Below, one piece after another: positions 61,272 to 64,000 of a stretch of DNA of 64,000 nucleotides. Positions within the stretch are counted from its first letter, which is position 1, and each line of letters starts with the position of its first letter. The notes under the pieces are model-generated. The model had not been told where the DNA came from. It saw only the letters and a program-made list of their open reading frames with translations, and made no database searches. The stretch lies in assembly GCF_028561755.1 (NCBI RefSeq), contig NZ_JAQQTD010000010.1, positions 1-64,000 of the forward strand. The letters run 5' to 3'. The stretch comes from Altibacter sp. HG106. Its GTDB lineage: Bacteria; Bacteroidota; Bacteroidia; Flavobacteriales; Flavobacteriaceae. Both the position numbers and the translations under genes were made by a program.

Positions 61272-62831
61272 ATGGAAAAGGTCCAACCTCACAGCTCCCC
61301 GAAATCTCGCTCCTCGCAGGTCATTGCGTTGGAAAAGGGAAAATTACCTCCACAAGCGGTTGATTTAGAGCAAGTTGTGCTGGGAGCAATGATGATCGAT
61401 AAGAAAGGAGTCGATGAGGTAATCGATATTCTTCACCCAGAAGTTTTTTATAAAGATGCGCATCAATTCATTTTTGAAGCGATTCATAAACTCTTCGAAA
61501 ATAGTGAGCCGGTGGACTTATTAACGGTTTCCAATCAATTGCGGAAGGATACCAGATTAGACCGAGTAGGAGGGGAGTATTACCTGATCCAACTCACCCA
61601 AAAAGTGTCCTCTTCGGCGCATATCGAGTTTCACGCGCGCATCATTTTACAGAAATTCATACAGCGGAGTCTGATCAAGATCTCGAACGAGATCATTGAA
61701 GAATCCTATGACGAAACCACTGATGTTTTTGACTTGCTGGACACGGCTGAATCTAAATTATACGAAGTTACTCAAGGCAATATCAAGCGATCTTCAGAAA
61801 CAGCGCAAAGCTTAGTTATTCAGGCCAAAAAGCGTATCGAAGAAATCGCAAACAAAGAGGGCCTGTCAGGAATTCCTTCCGGATTTACCAAGGTAGACAA
61901 GCTTACTTCCGGATGGCAGCCCAGTGACTTGGTAATTATTGCAGCACGTCCGGGGATGGGAAAAACGGCCTTAACGCTGTCTATGGCACGAAATATTTCC
62001 GTAGAACACAACATTCCGGTCGCGTTCTTTTCCTTGGAAATGTCGTCTGTACAATTGATAACTCGTTTGATCTCTTCGGAAACCGGACTTTCTTCCGAAA
62101 AATTACGTACTGGAAATCTCGAAAAACACGAATGGGAACAGCTTAACGTAAAGGTGAAAGGACTCGAGAAGGCCCCCTTGTTCATAGATGATACGCCCTC
62201 CTTATCTATTTTCGATCTACGAGCCAAGGCACGTCGCCTGGCATCACAGCACGGCATTCAACTCATCATGATCGATTATCTTCAGTTGATGACCGCAGGA
62301 GGAAGTCAGAAGGGCGGAAATCGAGAACAAGAAATCTCTACGATTTCAAGAAATCTAAAAGCATTAGCGAAAGAACTGAATGTGCCTGTGATCGCATTGT
62401 CTCAGCTTTCGCGTGCGGTAGAAACACGAGGCGGAAGCAAGCGTCCATTGCTTAGTGACCTGAGGGAGTCTGGAGCGATCGAACAGGATGCCGATATCGT
62501 TTCCTTTATCTATCGCCCTGAATATTATAAGATTGATGAGTGGGATGATGAAGAACGCACTCCCACTGAAGGGCAAGCCGAGTTTATCGTAGCCAAACAC
62601 CGGAATGGTGGACTGGATGAAATTCGTCTCAAATTTGTGGGACACCTGGGGCGATTCGAGAATTTGGATACCTTCGATTACCCCACCGAGATTCATTCGC
62701 GCATGAATGATGCCGCTAACGATGATACCTTTAGGACAGAGCATTTGCCTTCTGCCGATGAAGCCTTCGGCAGTTCCATGAACGACGGTGACCGACTACC
62801 GCCGGAAGAGGAGGACGACATTCCATTCTAA
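61272..62831 (+). CDS. dnaB: Replicative DNA helicase
   Basis: The 519-residue hexameric helicase has an N-terminal helical domain (PPQAVDLEQVVLGAMMID, residues about 25-130), a linker and a RecA-like domain with Walker A ARPGMGKTAL (about 225-234), IDYLQLM and ALSQLSRAVETR. It unwinds DNA at the replication fork. The acidic C terminus ends EEEDDIPF. A 168-bp gap with DnaA-box-like repeats precedes it. Confidence 0.95.
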   Translation: MEKVQPHSSPKSRSSQVIALEKGKLPPQAVDLEQVVLGAMMIDKKGVDEVIDILHPEVFYKDAHQFIFEAIHKLFENSEPVDLLTVSNQLRKDTRLDRVGGEYYLIQLTQKVSSSAHIEFHARIILQKFIQRSLIKISNEIIEESYDETTDVFDLLDTAESKLYEVTQGNIKRSSETAQSLVIQAKKRIEEIANKEGLSGIPSGFTKVDKLTSGWQPSDLVIIAARPGMGKTALTLSMARNISVEHNIPVAFFSLEMSSVQLITRLISSETGLSSEKLRTGNLEKHEWEQLNVKVKGLEKAPLFIDDTPSLSIFDLRAKARRLASQHGIQLIMIDYLQLMTAGGSQKGGNREQEISTISRNLKALAKELNVPVIALSQLSRAVETRGGSKRPLLSDLRESGAIEQDADIVSFIYRPEYYKIDEWDDEERTPTEGQAEFIVAKHRNGGLDEIRLKFVGHLGRFENLDTFDYPTEIHSRMNDAANDDTFRTEHLPSADEAFGSSMNDGDRLPPEEEDDIPF

Positions 62832-62889
62832 ACAGAAGAAAGCCTGTTTTCCGGTACTATGGCTTAATTTTTGTCGTTATATTCGTACT

Positions 62890-64000
62890 ATGACGAAGCT
62901 ACTTTCTTTTATATTTTTCTTTTTAGTTACTATTAGTGCTCAGGCTAGGTATCTATTAATTCCTATGGACGCCGAGGGTCAAAAAGAACACCTTAAAGCG
63001 TATGGAATTACTTACTGGAGTTTAGAGCGCGAACTCAAAGTAAAATGGCTTCTCAATTATCGCGGTGGCTCTTTTCTGCTTCCAGATAGCGAATCGATTC
63101 GGAAGGAGTGTCAGATACGGGGCGTTTCCTTCGAGGTGATCAGCGATGCGCAAACACAACAGATCTTAGAAGAAATTAGCAGTCCGTCGCAAAACATGGA
63201 AGCGGTGGTACTTGAAAAGGCTCCTCGTATAGCGGTGTATTCTCCCAAAGGTAATCAACCGTGGGATGATGCCGTTACCATGGTATTGTCGTATGCCGAA
63301 ATTCCGTATGAGGTGGTGTATGATGAGGAAGTGCTGAATGACGAGCTAATACTGTACGATTGGTTGCATCTACATCACGAAGACTTTACAGGGCAGTACG
63401 GAAAGTTTTATAGAGCATACCGTGCGGCTCCCTGGTATATTCAGGAGAAAAATGAAGCCGAAGCCCTGGCAAGCCGCCTGGGCTACTCAAAGGTTTCCGA
63501 AGAAAAATTAGACGTCGCATTAAAAATTAGAGATTATGTAGTTGGAGGCGGTTTTATGTTCGCTATGTGTAGTGCCACCGATAGCTTTGATATCGCGTTG
63601 GCGGCAGAAGGAGTAGATATTTGTGAGCCTATGTTCGATGGCGACCCCAGCGACGCCGGTTATCAGGGTAAAATTGATTTTAATAACACCTTTGCCTTTA
63701 CCGATTTCATCCTGGAACGGAGCCCTATGGTCTATGAGTTTTCTTCCATCGATATGACGCGAAAGCGAAGAATTCCGAAGGAGACTGATTATTTCTCCCT
63801 AATGGATTATTCCGCCAAGTGGGATCCTATCCCTTGTATGTTAGTGCAGAACCATACCGCCTTGGTTAAAGGGTTCATGGGTCAAACGACCAGCTATGAT
63901 AGAAGTACCATCAAAAACAATGTATTGGTGATGGGAGAAAATAAAACCAATGGCGAGGCCCGGTATATTCATGGTGTTCGAGGAAAAGGATTCTTTACCT
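62890..64000 (+). CDS. Secreted asparagine-synthetase-B-like protein, cut by the window edge
   Basis: From ATG at 62890 an open frame runs to the right edge (370 codons, no stop). It has a signal peptide (MTKLLSFIFFFLVTISAQA), then YLLIPMDAEGQKEHLKAYG and GGGFMFAMCSATDSFDIAL. Bacteroidota homologues of this kind are named asparagine synthetase B, but it is exported and I see no intact AsnB catalytic set, so function is open. The rest lies outside the window. Confidence 0.8.
   Translation, partial: MTKLLSFIFFFLVTISAQARYLLIPMDAEGQKEHLKAYGITYWSLERELKVKWLLNYRGGSFLLPDSESIRKECQIRGVSFEVISDAQTQQILEEISSPSQNMEAVVLEKAPRIAVYSPKGNQPWDDAVTMVLSYAEIPYEVVYDEEVLNDELILYDWLHLHHEDFTGQYGKFYRAYRAAPWYIQEKNEAEALASRLGYSKVSEEKLDVALKIRDYVVGGGFMFAMCSATDSFDIALAAEGVDICEPMFDGDPSDAGYQGKIDFNNTFAFTDFILERSPMVYEFSSIDMTRKRRIPKETDYFSLMDYSAKWDPIPCMLVQNHTALVKGFMGQTTSYDRSTIKNNVLVMGENKTNGEARYIHGVRGKGFFT

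Larger units (their letters stand above)
4471..63786. repeat. Dispersed octamer TTCCGAAG / CTTCGGAA
   Basis: By eye I count close to 57 copies across this span on both strands (roughly 31 plus, 26 minus), where about two would be expected by chance in 60 kb. Examples: 4471-4478, 4701-4708, 4765-4772, 5809-5816 (minus), 5847-5854 (minus), 5986-5993, 6140-6147, 6281-6288, 7614-7621, 7912-7919. Copies fall in all reading frames and also between genes, so codon preference is not a full explanation. Flanking bases vary, so the conserved unit is the octamer. None is seen in 1-3452. Confidence 0.75.

Noticed and set aside
4471-63786. TTCCGAAG as a KOPS-like or Chi-like polarised motif
   Set aside because: Copies are nearly equal on both strands within this window, so polarity is not supported here; a genome-wide count could still change this.

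Overview
The window looks like a chromosome segment of a Flavobacteriaceae bacterium (Bacteroidota), probably marine. The evidence is many promoters with the Bacteroidota -7 element TAnnTTTG, family-typical genes (DUF3276/PUR, nusB-DUF1573-yajC, the secreted 'asparagine synthetase B'-like protein, a cyclophilin-FKBP fusion, imelysin with an HTTM protein and a TonB receptor) and a flavobacterial zeaxanthin gene set. From about 4.6 kb to the right end it is ordinary, gene-dense core genome. A non-palindromic octamer, TTCCGAAG, recurs there far above chance on both strands.

The left 4.6 kb is different and is the most unusual part. A 394-residue tyrosine recombinase (3453-4637, minus) points into an AT-rich array of small, mostly unknown minus-strand genes. 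The genes are separated by about 135-bp imperfect inverted repeats: 65-199, 864-998, 2771-2904 and 3089-3221. The repeats share the outer arm GTTGCCAAC/GTTGGCAAC and an inner GAAAATCC hairpin. Next to the recombinase two repeats sit in tandem 318-322 bp units that contain no gene. Farther out the repeats bound a four-gene cassette (1020-2767) and a two-gene cassette (213-825: DUF4287 plus a frameshifted NTF2-like gene). The layout resembles an integron, but the recombinase lacks the extra domain of IntI and the repeats lack a clear attC core. The array runs off the left edge.

4.7-18 kb: cyclophilin-FKBP isomerase, YfiT/DinB protein, redoxin, CsaA-like protein, SulP transporter, AhpD-like protein, an ATPase-less DHp protein overlapping a CheY-like regulator, a DUF885-M14 peptidase operon, a PUR protein and an ABC exporter. 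18-26.5 kb: branched-chain amino-acid dehydrogenase, nusB-DUF1573-yajC, pepT, pyrD-lysE, HMG-CoA lyase and a 5'-nucleotidase lipoprotein. 26.6-33.4 kb: a haem-binding-domain protein and a probable iron-uptake operon (DUF4856, imelysin, HTTM, TonB receptor) behind a promoter flanked by repeated operator-like sequences.

33.5-46.8 kb: guaB, an OmpH/Skp-like chaperone, a three-gene periplasmic isomerase operon ending in surA and followed by moxR, an acyltransferase, aconitase, a C1q-like secreted protein and a TlpA-like protein. 46.8-51.3 kb: the carotenoid operon crtI-crtB-crtZ-crtYcd and, upstream, a CarH-like MerR/B12 regulator. crtI and the regulator each have an upstream inverted repeat of the same form, TGTTTA-N18-TAAACA. 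51.3-64 kb: tRNA-Leu(GAG) and tRNA-Lys(TTT), aroK, a phosphoribosyltransferase, an Hsp15-like protein, an FKBP lipoprotein, a split transketolase with a secreted-protein gene between its halves, tgt (without the usual zinc cysteines), an LptF/G permease, a DMT transporter, accA, dnaB and the start of a secreted asparagine-synthetase-like gene cut by the window edge.
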